64,000 nucleotides of DNA from Polytrichum commune (Eukaryota; Streptophyta; Polytrichopsida; Polytrichales; Polytrichaceae): NCBI GenBank assembly GCA_950295325.1, contig OX485809.1, positions 2,170,001 to 2,234,000 on the forward strand, read 5' to 3'. Position 1 is the stretch's first letter. The number at the start of each line of letters is the position of its first letter. The position numbers and the translations under genes are program-made. Under the pieces are notes generated by a model. The model saw only the letters and a list, made by a program, of their open reading frames with translations. It was not told where the DNA came from and did not search any database. Positions 1-11,825 of the stretch are shown here, one piece after another.

Positions 1-274
1 GGTTTTTTCCACCAATGAGAGATTTTAGATTTCAACAGTCACAGGCTCTCAAGCTCTGGTGTAAAGTGCCCCGGATTAGGATCAGTTCATTTAAATAATG
101 GCACATGAGCCCCACTAAATTAAGTCTTGATTAAGCTGCAATCTTTTTGGTACTGGGTGCATTTAGAATGCTTGTGAGTATCATTGGGTTTAGGGTTTAG
201 GATATAGGGTTCAGAATTCCATTGTCAAACGATGTGAACAGATGCAAACCTTACAGTGTCTTTTGATTGAGCAG
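1..274 (+). other. Intron upstream of first visible exon
   Basis: Non-coding stretch ending in a CAG acceptor at 272-274. It holds a short segment (about 40-75, CTCTCAAGCTCTGGTGTAAA) resembling the inner ends of the Harbinger-type derivatives at 31541-31709 and 35690-36504, so it is probably old MITE debris. It also has repeats of the TTTAGGG type near 190-215, too short to call telomeric. Confidence 0.5.
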
Positions 275-3200
275 AAAACACACAGATGACTGTGAATAAT
301 CAGATGGTGGTTGGCACGCTCATGAACTTAGCCGACAACCCGATGCGCGTGAGTATTGGGCAGGAGTGGCGAGAATCAGATATCGTGAGTCGAGTGCCTA
401 TAATTGTAACTGGCAATGACCTCTCTACAGTTTGGGCTCCACTCATTCGAGATGGGCGCATGGATAAATTTTACTGGTACCTCCAACTGCACATCACTGA
501 TTTGTACACTGATTCCGTTTCATAGTTAATTATTTTTTCTATTCAATAGAGTTATCTTATGGGGCTTCTTTGTGGGGAATTGGTCCCCTATGATTTCCCA
601 TTGGTTGTTTTGCATGCAAAATCAATAATTTCTTTCCACTTGTGATGCATGTCTGGAGGAAGTGTTTGAATTTGAAGGAAGAGCAACCTATTTTGGTTCA
701 TTGGGTGCCAAACTCATTTTAGCACCTCTTGGCATGATAAATGAGTTTGACCCTCACTGAACCTATGTAGAATGTTCTCCGTTCAAACCTCCACACTACC
801 TCCAAGCATGCGCCAAAAACGTATCAAACATGGAAGGTGTGGTATGCAAAACAACCAACTCCCAACCAGAGGTAATGTTGACTTAAAGGTTAATACTAAT
901 GGGATGTTTCTAAGAGTGCTATAAGTTACAGATCAACTGTGGTCTGTCACACAAATGTCAATTTCAGCAACAAGGTGCCATGTTTAGCATAATAGTAAAT
1001 TTAAGCTGAATTCCATGCTGAATGTAGTTTAGCCTGAGTTTTTTGTGCTATTGTGACGCTTGATTGCTTGTTTACTTGGTGCTTTGTTGCAGGCAACCTA
1101 CCAGAGAGGACCTGGTGAAGATTGTCTTTCAGATGTATCGAAAGGATGGCTTGACGGAGGATGACATTGGTTTTATTATTGACACGTTCCCAAACCAAGG
1201 TATTATTTGATTCCTTGTCCTGCTCCACCTTATTTGTCATGTCAAAGTGGACACAATTACTTCATAGCTACAGATTGATTATTTTTATCATAGCAACTAC
1301 ACTAAACATCTGATGTAGTGTGGTATTAAAATTGGCGTGAGAAAATAATTAGGGTGACCTTTGCGACTTGTCATGTGACCTAGTGACTGCATGACAAAAA
1401 ATGTGGGTCGATCATGAATAGTGTGGGCCACTCTAAATCAGATATTTAGTCAACTGTAGGTGGGTAAATGTAAACAGTCACACATGTTTTCTATTTGAAA
1501 ATTTCTATAATTAGTAAAAGCGTACTAAGTAGTATGCCATACAAACCAAATGATTGTCAAGAATGCAAAACATGTAAGTATTTAAACCTGGCGGCTAAGT
1601 GCACTGCCGGTTGGGGATTGGGAACAGCACTGGACTTTTATGGTGCCCTTCGCTCAAGAACATATGATGCACACATTCTTGAGGTACTCATGCGTGTCCC
1701 TCAATCCAAGCCCCCTCCATATATTGCAAAATACCACAAAGATTTTGCAGGGTTTTAGCAGATATCTTAATCTCAGGAGGTGCACAATGTGTTCTTTTGT
1801 TCATACCACATGCTGCAAATGGATGTTTTCAGGAGGGCTATGAGTAATGCGTATATTCTCAGAAGTACATCATAAATGGCGACTATTTATCTAAGTTCCT
1901 TGTATATTGTGTTATTGGATTTATTGGACCCTATTTACTTCTCATATTTGTAAATTTGAAGTCCAAAGATTATATGGGACCCTATTTTTTGTCCCACATG
2001 TTTTCCTAATACCTCCCAAGTGACCTCCCCTCCCAGATCTTAATGGATCTGGAGCAATAGGGTACCATATATTGTCAAACTTGGTAAGTATAACAGTGCC
2101 TTATGGCAAAACTGGGTGTAATTTTCTGAACCTCCTCATACATGGACTGCAGTGGGTCGATGAGATAGGAGGGGCTGAAAAGCTTGGACAAAAACTACTT
2201 CAACGGAAAAAAGATGAACCACTGCCCACGTTTGTGGCACCCAAGGTTGGTCTCTTTTGACAGCATTTCTTGTGATCGCTATTGACTACTGGTTTTGCAT
2301 GGCCTAAGCACCTCAATACACTCTGGATGACTTGAATGTTAAGCAGCGGAAACCACAATTGTTTGCTGTTCATTGTCGGCTGAATTATTTCTTGCAAGCT
2401 TGCTAGCCAAGCTTGGAAAAAGCGTCCTAAAGAGCCTAATCAGTTGGGCTATAATCTCCTTGAAAACATAAGGAAAAGAGTTATGCTTAAAGCCTAAAAA
2501 CTTATGGTTTGGTTGGAAATTTTGGCCCAAATTTTATAATGTTTCAAGAAGTGTTCAAGTGGTGTTGGAACCAACGATTTCAATAAATGAGAAGGGAAGG
2601 TGTTTGACTTTGGCCAAAAGACAGTTGTATGAAAATGAAATTATGACAAGTTTTGAAGGCACTTAAAATGGTGCTCTCAAAAGTTTGATAATGAGTTCAT
2701 TTCTAGATAGTTGTCTTTTTCCCAAAGTCAAACTCCTCCCCTTTTATTTCACCTGAATTAGGGATTCTGATAACACTTGAACACTCCTTAAATATCATAA
2801 AATGTCAAAAGTGGGCCAAATCATGAGGTTTTGAGAACCTTGAGATTATGGCCAGAACTTCATAGCCAAACTGATTTAAGGAGTTTTCAAGTGAAATAAA
2901 AGGGAAGAGGATAACTTTAAAGTCTTTCAGTGAAAAAAAAAGGGGAGAGAACATCCTCTTTGAGAGACTTTAAAGTTATCCTCTCAAAGAGGGACCAAGT
3001 AGGGAATTCTCTTTTAAGAGTTCATTAAAGCTTCTTGTGTCAGCCTATTTTTGCAACATGGGTGAAACTCCTCGAGCTACTAATTCAATCCAAAAAAAAC
3101 TTGGAGACAGCTTTAGGGTCTGACCCATCACTGTAAATCCCAACTCGACTATGCAAGGATAACTCGGCAAACTAAAAAGCCAATGTTTTATAACATGGCT

Positions 3201-3486
3201 GCACTCCTTTAGTATGTAATTTGAGCTGTTGTACAACTTGGGTCACTCTTTGCATAAGCTCCCAAACTTACATTTTAGCCAGTGCACACAGAGTTTGACC
3301 CAAAGATTTTACGGATAATTCTAATAATTATTATTGTTGGTTCTATTGAAACAGCAAACATTGGAAGACCTTGTGAATGCGGGATATGAGCTTGTGGAAG
3401 AGCAAAACATGGTGATGAAGATGAAACTCTCGGATGAGTACATGAAGAAGCAAACAGGTCCAGGAATAGGCCTCTCTGTTGGATGA
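275..3486 (+). CDS. Rubisco activase-like AAA+ protein, 3' part (5 exons)
   Basis: Spliced exons: 275-476, 1093-1199, 1628-1683, 2153-2245, 3355-3486 (stop TGA 3484-3486). Every intron has GT-AG ends and the reading frame is kept across all four junctions. Exon 1 has the conserved VNNQ segment and VPIIVTGND, followed by APLIRDGRM (sensor and arginine-finger region of the AAA+ module). The exon 1-2 junction gives FYWQPTRED. Exon 3 encodes ALDFYGALRSRTYD, exon 4 a basic helix region starting WVDEIGG, and exon 5 the C-terminus ending GIGLSVG. This matches the Rubisco-activase-like family typified by Arabidopsis At1g73110 better than classical RCA; I infer this from memory of the family. Such proteins are ATP-driven and usually plastid-targeted; the transit peptide and Walker motifs would lie left of the window. 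No frameshift or premature stop is visible, so the gene is probably functional. This is the only host gene supported here. Confidence 0.88.
590..870. repeat. Foldback MITE-like element in intron 1
   Basis: Inverted arms TTGGTTGTTTTGCATGC (601-617) and its near-perfect complement (842-858) flank an AT-rich centre, with a further inner inverted pair around GGAGGAAGTGTTTGAA and TTCAAACCTCC. A diverged copy lies at about 28280-28525. No clear TSD, so the superfamily is not assigned. Confidence 0.5.
2435..2885. repeat. Long-inverted-repeat element in intron 4
   Basis: The two halves of this ~450 bp stretch are diverged reverse complements. Matching pairs include GTGTTCAAG near 2551 with CTTGAACAC near 2777, GTTTGACTTTGG near 2604 with CCAAAGTCAAAC near 2720, and GGGCTATAATCTC with GAGATTATGGCC near the outer ends. 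It looks like a foldback MITE whose transcript would form a long hairpin. No TSD found. Confidence 0.55.
2907..2983. repeat. Short perfect hairpin in intron 4
   Basis: GAGGATAACTTTAAAGTCT (2907-2925) is the reverse complement of 2965-2983, with a purine-rich loop. It sits just right of the larger foldback element and may be part of the same insertion. Confidence 0.5.
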
Positions 3487-3697
3487 TTTTGACCTTATTT
3501 TTAAGAAGAGAGTGTACACTAAGTTAATTGCGCATTGCCCTGCACTTTAGGCTGCAGTTTTTGTAACATTCTGGAATCCTGCTTTATCAACCAGCCCTTG
3601 TTTCTTGGGTCCCTATTAATGCATTTGCACTTCTCTCAAGATGAAAAAGAAAAAGAAACATTAACTCATGTTTTTACTGTTGAGAATATGAACCCAT
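3487..3697 (+). other. Probable 3' UTR of the activase-like gene
   Basis: This is the 211 bases between the stop codon and the TA target of the next transposon. No canonical AATAAA was identified, so the poly(A) site may lie in or beyond the transposon. The assignment is by position only. Confidence 0.4.
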
Positions 3698-3699
3698 TA

Positions 3700-5040
3700 C
3701 AGTCTAACCTTGATAATGTCACACCATCCGTTTCACCAAAAAGAGTGATATAAACAAGGTGTGACATATTTGATAATGTCACATTTTGAAGATTTGTGCA
3801 TAATGTGATATTATCAAAAAAATAGGTAGAAAATCAAAACAAAATTATAATGTAAAAAAGAAAATAACAAATACGAGACTTGAATGTTTTTGAATGTAAA
3901 ATCTAATTCAAAATTATGAATAACAACTAGAGCACATTATAATGTGTCATTGAGATTAGGTAAAGACCTCTCCCTAGAGACAACGAAGCTTCTAATGTCA
4001 CATTGTTTTGTTGATGTTAAATGTGCAACACCAATTCTAATGAGTTTGTCATGGATTTTTTCCATTCCTAACAACTCCAAAGTGTTGAAAATCTGAGAAC
4101 CTTGGCTAGCCATAAAATTCAAAACATCTTTAGCATATTTTTATGCATCGCTTAGCTTCACTACTTTAGACTCATCATCACTGCTATCAACAATCAATGG
4201 GTCTACTTCCATGGAATCAAGAACCTATTCGCCATCTTGCACTAATTGCACAAGCTCCTCAGTAGAATATTCCACCTCAAAATCATCTTCACCTTCCATG
4301 TTTATGTACTCCAAATGACAAAGCTTTTCTACATGCTTGCCTTCGACATCCAAACCCAAATTCAATGCGGCGATGAGATTGCCCAATTCCAAAGCTGCTT
4401 CCTCCATTTTGGACTTCATACGTTCATCAAAATTGTTGATATCTGATGGGCACCCAAACTAATTAACCAGTGATAAACAACCCTCTAACTTAGTTTACAA
4501 ATTATGCTAAACAAAATTGGGGATCTCCCTCTACTTCCCAAATGTGAGTACCCTCCAGAAACCCCAATTCTAGCTCCGTGAAGCAAAATTCCTTGGTTTC
4601 CTCTTCTTCTTCTTGTGCCCACATGCGAGAACACCGTGAAAAGACACACAGTTGAACACATGTGACGGAAGGTGGGGTGCATAGGGGCCGAGAAGTCTTG
4701 ACAACGACGTGAAAAGACAACACCTTTGAGTGCCGTGTATAGACAACACCGTTCAGGGTTGGTGCACAATCAAGTTCCAAGAATAACATTGCATTTATCA
4801 CAGGGGCGGCGCATGACCCTTTCGGTTACTACAATCTGTCCATCCAACCATCACATACAATCCATCCATACTTGGTATTATCACATTTACACTACGGATT
4901 TTTGAAAAAAATAGTGACATTACCAAGGGTGATAGGGATAATAACGAGGGAGTTTTACACTATGAAAATCGGTTTCAAACTTTTAGGTGACAATATCAAG
5001 GTGTTCTATTAACAAGGGTGACATTATCAAGGTTAGACTG
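3700..5040 (-). mobile_element. pogo-like element, internally deleted (copy 4)
   Basis: Bounded by inverted ends CAGTCTAACCTTGATAATGT at 3700 and its complement ending at 5040, flanked by TA at 3698-3699 and 5041-5042. That is the TA duplication of the Tc1/mariner-pogo group. Both ends match the larger copy at 51097-54867 in the same orientation. It keeps the C-terminal part of the transposase (minus strand, 3937-4419) but lacks the DNA-binding and catalytic parts. About 190 bp (4449-4638) has no counterpart in the larger copy. It lies 213 bp after the host gene stop codon. Confidence 0.88.
3937..4419 (-). pseudogene. pogo-like transposase C-terminal remnant
   Basis: Reads on the minus strand as MEEAALELGNLIAALNLGLD, then an acidic stretch (MEGEDDFEVEYSTEELVQLV). 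After a stop it continues as a second piece with NFMASQGSQIF and IHDKLIRIG. Both pieces match the tail of the transposase in 51097-54867. The region around 4325 is read through in one frame here, whereas the larger copy is frameshifted at that spot. No catalytic residues are present, so it cannot act alone. Confidence 0.8.
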
Positions 5041-5042
5041 TA

Positions 5043-7663
5043 GCTTAATTTATCTTGTTCAAGAGTCCCCTTGTAGGGTATGTTGCCTACCTATCAGTAG
5101 GTGGACTCTATTTTGCACTACTTCCATGCCAAAAGATTAAGAGAGGCGGGTCTTAAATGGACACCTTTCTGTTTACACATACTTCTCATAAGATATGAAA
5201 CAAGCAATTAATGCTAGATGATTAGCAAATCCAAATGGTGCCCATAGCTTCTTTCCTCAACGTGAATACTTTTAGATCTTGTATGAATATCCCATTCATT
5301 GTCAACGTGGTGATTCTTTGAATTTTTAAATGATTATATAGATCACCCCCAATTATATTGACTATTGTGTCTAGAATTGCTACCAAATTTGAGAACGTAA
5401 TCCAATCTCTTTTCAACACATACTTTTGTGGTGTATGTTCTTAGTTTCAGATCCAACACATACCACTCAAATATAGGTGTTTGTTTAAGATTAGACTATA
5501 TATCTTGTACACGGGGGGATCACACCCCCTTACATTTTGTAACCACGTGCGATAATGGGGTATTTAATGGGGGGATATTTATGCACCTCTCAATATTTTT
5601 TCCCTCCCTACATGTAGATATAAAGCTACTTTGACGTATTTTTTAACACCCTATATTTATTTGTAATTGTTTAGAAAGGCTAATTTTTTGCATCATATTG
5701 TTTTTATAAATCGTACAAGTACCAAATAGTAGATGGAATACTAGCATTGCAAAATTGACTATGTGAGCAACAAACGTTCCATAGCATCCATCTTGTCATT
5801 TAATCGCTTTCAATTAGTTTTACCAATGCTAAACCGTTCAAAATGCCGTTCAAAACACAATCAATAACACTTGGATATTATTTAAAAGGTCACCAATAAA
5901 CATGGAGATAACAAAATGTACAAGCTAACATAGACAAGTTGTAAAAACGGATAGAACAAAACAAGAAACACAATCAATTATCACAAAACATGATTTTTTG
6001 CACAACTATGTACTCCAAAAACAAAAGATTGCATTCAAATGAAATAAAGTTAAATACACAAATTGAAAACATTTACTTCAATTGTGTTCACAAACACATT
6101 CAACCTTGTACCAAATATTTACAATGTGAAGGGTTAGGATATAACTATGCACCCTCCAATACATGTCAATATCCTCTACAATGTCATGATAAGACTAAAA
6201 TTTTTGGAGAGATTTGCTTAACACCAATGATGACGAATAACTAAAACTAATTGATGGCATGAGGCGGGTAACCTTTGAAGTCTCCAACCACTCCACCAAG
6301 TCTCCCTCCAAGGCAGAGTGCAAGGCAAAGCGCAATCCTCTACGTCTACCAAGGTGACGTTGCCAAATGTTGTAACGCATCATCGATCATCTACAAAAGA
6401 TTGTTGTAGCAAAAATATAATCAATAGAATGTTGGCATATTGGACACTACTAGCATTACTATAATTACATAATGAAGTTTGTAATTTTATGTTTGAAATC
6501 TTTGAAAGAAACCTATAATTCTAGGGTTGAAAAGGATCATATGAAAAAAGTTGGCTCACATTTCCTAGATGATCCCAATATTGGCCTTTCTAGAACCCAA
6601 TTCCAACCTCACGAATTTTTCTTAATCTCTTTTTCATATGAGTAATCTCCTAGTTTCCACGACATTAGTTCCAGTTCGATTACAAAATTGGCCTCTCATG
6701 AAATGACACTGCAATCTCCAGTAGGACCTCGTCCTCTGACTACGAAACCACATGTTACACAAAATCCGAATGACGCATCTCATCAAAACATACACATTTT
6801 TACAACTATTGGTAGTGACATCTGAACATCCCACTTGAGGTAGATGTCTCAAAGAACAAGATACAAGTACAGAATAACTTGGAAAGCATCTCACCTTTCT
6901 ACGCTCACATTCAAGTTTTGTAACTCTTCATCTTTCTACATCTCACATTTAGGAGGGCGTCGGAAATCAATAGCATGTCGTCAAAAAATAGACAGTGGAA
7001 GGGAAAAAATCAAGGAGTTGGAGTTTGAAATCAATTCTTACCGCATGCAAGCGGAGCAAGCTCATGAAACACCTTGTGTGAACGTTATGAAGCAAAGAAG
7101 AAAACTCCAAAAAATGTATCTTACCTACCGCCTATGCGCCACACTTCACCAACGCAAGACCTCTTACCCGAATGCTTCACCGCCTTCACGCCACTGTGTT
7201 TGCCCAACCCTAAGCAAGCCAAGGGCCATTGAGAAGTCACAACATTCCTTCCCCCAAAAAAATCCACAACATTTCCCTCCATACTAACGCGTTTCATTCA
7301 AATTTGAACAAAATTTACACGATTCTTCATCCAAGTAGTCAAACCCATAATTATTCTATTGATCCTACTACACACATTTGGGGGGATCCAATATATAATA
7401 CCCTATTTTTTTCTACTGATTACTAAAATGGAGGAATTATTCACCACCCTATTTTACAAATAATCATGTAGAGGACATATTTCCAATGCTATGGTAGATC
7501 TAACGAATTTGTAAAATTTACCCTCAATGAATTAAATTGACCCTATTTTTTATCTCACGTGGTTTCTAAAATTTCAATAGTCACCTCCCCGTGATCTTGT
7601 AGTACAAGGGAGGGAAGAACAAGGGATCTATTAATGACAAAAGTAAAGTATTCCCTAATCACA
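5043..7663. other. No gene recognised
   Basis: AT-rich sequence with many stops on both strands. A 147-codon open frame at 6844-7287 has a charged, possibly coiled stretch (KIKELEFEINSYRMQAEQAH), but no family is recognised and it has no homologue in this window. It could be the remnant of a captured or decayed gene. No TIRs, LTR ends or RNA genes seen. Confidence 0.4.
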
Positions 7664-8721
7664 TGTGAGCAAAACCTCCCACCTCTTAATTGCGTGGTAG
7701 TCCGGGTAGAGGCTTCTGCTTCACACAATTGTTTGCTAATTACTACCTAATTGTGTATTCTATTCAATTCAAATTGAATAGGTAGTATTTTAGTTGCACA
7801 ATATTATTAATAAACATGAGTGTATTAAATCACATTAAAACATCAATGAAACACCAAATCTACCACCTTCAATTAATGTCTTCGATTCTCATTTTGCACC
7901 TTAGCAACTACATCGTCATCTTCCTCTCGACTCCAGTTCCGCTCGCCTCGTGGGTGGCCTTCCAATCTGCTGAACCATCTCCTCCGACACGCTCATTCTC
8001 GATCAACTAACACCAACCTCCAATTTGTAGTAGCGTCTCAAATCCATCTTCCAGCATCTTAACTCTAAGTTGCAACTCAACTCCCAACTTGCAACCTCTC
8101 GCCTCACCTCAGCTCACCTTGCCTCAACCCTAAACCATGTTCTGATGAGATGCATGATCGAAGAAACCGCATCAATGAAGAAATGGCTAGATTGGTGCCA
8201 CTCACACCATATGGTTGTTGCGAAGTTGCTCCAAGAATGAAACCCTAAACCCTCGTTGCGTGGGAAAATTTGATGAACTATTTTCACTTGTACCCATTCA
8301 CTCCTTGCAGCGTGCAGACCAACCAACACCGATCCAAGATCTTCGCCTAATCCAATGTCTAGCACATAAACCTCACTCCAATGCAGGTTTTCCACTTCTT
8401 CTCCCCTTACTCTCTCGTGCGCCTCTTTCCAAACTTCCTCCAATCTACTTCCCGAGACCCCTTGAGCTTCCCCATATTTTCCAAGTTGCCTGGTGGCCAA
8501 CGGTTTCAAGGGCAGCCTGAAGATCAAAGGAAATTTTAATTTTTTTTTCTTTCCCTGTTTTTTGTCACATCTTTATGTAGTTTCTCCCTTTCATACATCC
8601 TAACTTAATCTCACACATTTCTAACATTCATAAGGTTATTTAAATTCTAATTGCGTTCTCATTTCTTCGATTATATTATCCTCTCATTAACTCGACATGG
8701 GAGCACATTTTTGGGCTCACA
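7664..8721. repeat. LTR of gypsy family 1 (integrase-proximal)
   Basis: Begins TGTGAGCAAAACCTCCC and ends GGGCTCACA. It aligns over its length with 15787-16904 (for example TAATAAACATGAGT near the left end and TAACTCGACATGGGAGCACA near the right end). Open frames inside it are not conserved and are not called. Confidence 0.75.
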
Positions 8722-8807
8722 TAACTGGCAACCATTAGAGGAAGGATCCAGAATTTCTTGCTTGCAAGTGAGCATAATCGCAAAATTCGTGCCATGTATT
8801 CTTTATA

Positions 8808-9932
8808 TCAATTGTCTGCGGTGCAAATTGGAAAGCATTCACCATTCAATGTCTCCATCTGTATTATGTTATTGCGTAAAACCTCACTAACAATGTAGGA
8901 TCCTAACCACACGGCATCAAATTTGCCCGGAAAGTCTAACTTCCTAGCATCTTGGAGCAATACCAACATCCCTGGCCTTAAACTGCGTTTCTTATGCCAC
9001 TTGTCAAAGACAACCTTCCTTCTTTGTTGGATGGCCTTGATGTGATGGGCACTCAACCTACAACTCTCATCCAATGCCTCGAGGGAGGCTAACCTACTTT
9101 TTAGAGACTGGCTATCAATTAGCCTTGAGTCCATCGCCACTCTCAAAGAATTGATTTCAAATTCGATGGCCAAGATGGCCTCGATGCCGTAAATGAGGGA
9201 AAATGGGGTGGCCTAAATAGTAACCTTAAAGGTTGTCCTATAGGCCCACAATGTTGTTATGAGTTTCACATCCCAATCCCACTTAGAGTGCTACATTATT
9301 TTCCACAAGATACTCACAACCATTTGATTAACTCTCTTGGGATGTGCGTTTGTCTGTGGGTGATACGGTGTGGTTTTCCGGTGGTCAATCTGAAACCTCT
9401 TGGTCATCTTTCTAATCGTGTTATTCTGAAAGTGCGTCACCCTATCACTAACCAATATCTTTGGACAACCAAAATTTGGAAATGATGTTTTTATATGAGA
9501 AGACTGCAGCATTCGCAGCTGTGTCTGTCCTCACTGCCTTGGCCTCTACCCATTTCGTCAAGTATTCGGTTGCCACAAAAATATACCCCATTCCCTTAGA
9601 AGAATGCAGGTGCACCTCTCCGATGTAATTTATTTCCCACTTCTAGAAAGGTATCAAAGGTAATGACACGTAAAATGGCAATTCCATTTGCAAGTCAATC
9701 TGAGCGTACCTTTAAAACATATCACACTTCCTAGTGTAGAAGTGACCATCCTGAAACAATGTAGGCCCAAAGTACCATGCTCAAAGTATCTTTTGGCTTG
9801 TGAGCTGGCCCGAAAGTGCCCGCCACATGCATTATCATGATATGTGGCAAGATTTAAAGGAACCTTAGTTACAGTCACACAATGACGGAGGATACCATTA
9901 GCCCCTCGCCTAAATAGCTTATTCCCAATCAT
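8808..9932 (-). pseudogene. Ty3/gypsy integrase remnant (family 1)
   Basis: Minus strand. A zinc-binding HHCC-like N-terminus is visible around 9830-9930 (LATYHDNACGGHF). The catalytic core follows in broken frames with LVSDRVTHFQN and HRKTTPYHPQTN (9291-9512). The C-terminal part (8808-9173) has RPGMLVLLQDARKLDFPGKF and then WLGSYIVSEVL. The glutamate-bearing motif after the proline-rich segment is altered, and several stops lie between the pieces, so it is inactive. It matches the integrase at 39640-40419 across the same motifs but is clearly diverged. Confidence 0.8.
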
Positions 9933-10059
9933 GACAAAACGCTTGCTAGTTATTCTAACTTTCTTTTGTCCTTCCCATGATAATTCAATAGGTAGTTGTT
10001 GAGTCGTAAAAAATTCAATGATTGATGAATACCACTCATGTTGTGCAATTACTACAAAG

Positions 10060-10620
10060 GGTTCACATCCATTAGCCTATTATCAATTGGCGTAACACCC
10101 AACCACTTAGATAACCTAGATATATAATCAACTTGAAGATTGACTCTTCTAGGCTTATACTCTATTGTATAGTCAAACTCCTCCAACATAAACATCTACC
10201 TAGCTAATTTTTCAATATGCTCGGGTTTGTTTACCAACCAGATAAGTATTTCCCAAGGTATAATTAGGGCCGTCTTGTGCAAATCTAGCAACGCTATCAA
10301 TATCTAGTTATAACCATTGTATTCATCCATGAATGTATAGCACATGTGACCACCCACCTCCTCTAGAAGTAGAGCAATAAAGGACAGTGGGTAATGATCT
10401 TTCTGAGAACTAACGTTAAGCTTTCTATAATCGACACAAACCCTCAACATCTCATTCTTCTTCCTCACTGAGACCATAGACGATATTCAATCAGTGATTT
10501 CTATATACTTAATAAAGTGTGCCTTCAGTAGCCGTTCTAACTCTATCTTCACTAACAACTGGAGTTGACGATTCATCTTCGTCTTTTCCTGCCTAATCGC
10601 TTTAGTTTGAGAATCAGTGG
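10060..10620 (-). pseudogene. Reverse transcriptase / RNase H remnant (family 1)
   Basis: Minus-strand reading gives an RT N-terminal segment with RVCVDYRKLN (about 10410-10445) and FMDEYNGYN (about 10315-10340). Within ~100 bp this is followed by the end of the RNase H region (RWMFMLEEFDYTIEYKP, about 10150-10200). The YxDD palm motif and most of RNase H are missing, so an internal deletion removed the catalytic centre. Stops are also present. Confidence 0.7.
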
Positions 10621-11271
10621 AATTTTGTGTTCAACTACTTCTGGTGGTGTACCTTTAAGATCCTCGTACGAGTAGGCAAACACATCACTAATTTTTTCTA
10701 TCAAACTCTTATACGATCGACTTCAGCTCTAGATAGGTGAGCACCCATCATAATTTACTTGCTCTTCCCATTTTTTACATACTTCCTATCATACTCAATG
10801 GCGTGAGCCTACTTTGTAGTATTTTTATACCAGTCTACAGATACTTGGGGGTAGTCCTTGACATCCTCCTACTGTAATTCCCGTGGACATGGTTTTAAAA
10901 TGCAAAAGGTTTTTTAATGGCATACTCTCGGAAAGTACCTCTAAGTCTTGGGTACCATCTACTTGCAATACAAACACATCCTCTACCATCATTTCATCCA
11001 ACCAGGGTGTCAAACTCCATTGCACCCAATCTCCTTGGAAAAAATTTCACATGCTTTGAAGAATCATACACTCTTTTTTTATCTTCTCTTTCCTCGCACC
11101 ACCTCTCAAGCTAGTATGCAAGATAGCCAAAAAGATTGGTGCCAAGTCAGAATGCTATTGCAACCATCTTGTATATTGTCCATTATTATCAAATGATAGA
11201 AACTAGGCCTAAAGTTGCCTAAACCCTCCGCTACCACTGTTGACTTACCTCACTCAATTGTCCATTTCCCA

Positions 11272-11825
11272 CTAACTTTTTATTTTCTTTACCTTATCAC
11301 TCTCATCCTCCTTGCTATTTGAAGAAGACTCTCCTTCCACCTCTATACTCACAATGGACCCTATAGGCAACTTAACTCTATACTCTACAGGCCTATATGT
11401 AACCGATAACTTACCCCTCTTAGATCTACTACTGTATCGGCCATCCTTATCCAAGATCGGTCCAACAACATCAGGAAGGAATCCTTTGCGGTATGCATCC
11501 GAATCACATGAAAAGTCACCACATACACCTCTTTGCCCTTGCTAATCCTACAATCTTTAATTTCTCCCAAGGGCACTACTGGGCTCAAGTTGGCCATGTT
11601 AATGATGAAGGGGGATGAACCCGTCAGACTAATACCCAATTTCTGCATGGTTTGAGCCGGTAAGATATTTAACCCGCTACCCCTATCTACCAGAACATTC
11701 GGTACACCCTTATCCACTATCGTGGCTTCCATTTTTACTGCCTTATCATCATGGGGCCTCTCTAGTAGCTGCATTTTAGCTGCTATCCGAATTCTTATCC
11801 TCTGTTTTCTTCTCACCACCGGCAT
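11272..11825 (-). pseudogene. Retroviral-type aspartic protease remnant (family 1)
   Basis: Minus strand, about 146 codons open from 11825. The stretch VLVDRGSGLNILPAQTMQKL corresponds to the protease active-site loop; in active gypsy proteases this reads D-x-G-[ST/A], and here the second position is Arg in an otherwise conserved setting. The downstream SFLMLLDRSWIR segment fits the second half of the fold. It lies between gag and RT as expected. Confidence 0.65.

Noticed and set aside
190..215. Interstitial telomeric repeat
   Set aside because: Just three imperfect TTTAGGG-like units.
6844..7287. 147-codon open frame as a real gene
   Set aside because: No recognisable domain beyond a charged helix, no splice support, and AT-rich intergenic setting.
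8215..8527. Open frames on both strands inside the LTR
   Set aside because: The second LTR copy (16390-16666) does not keep them.
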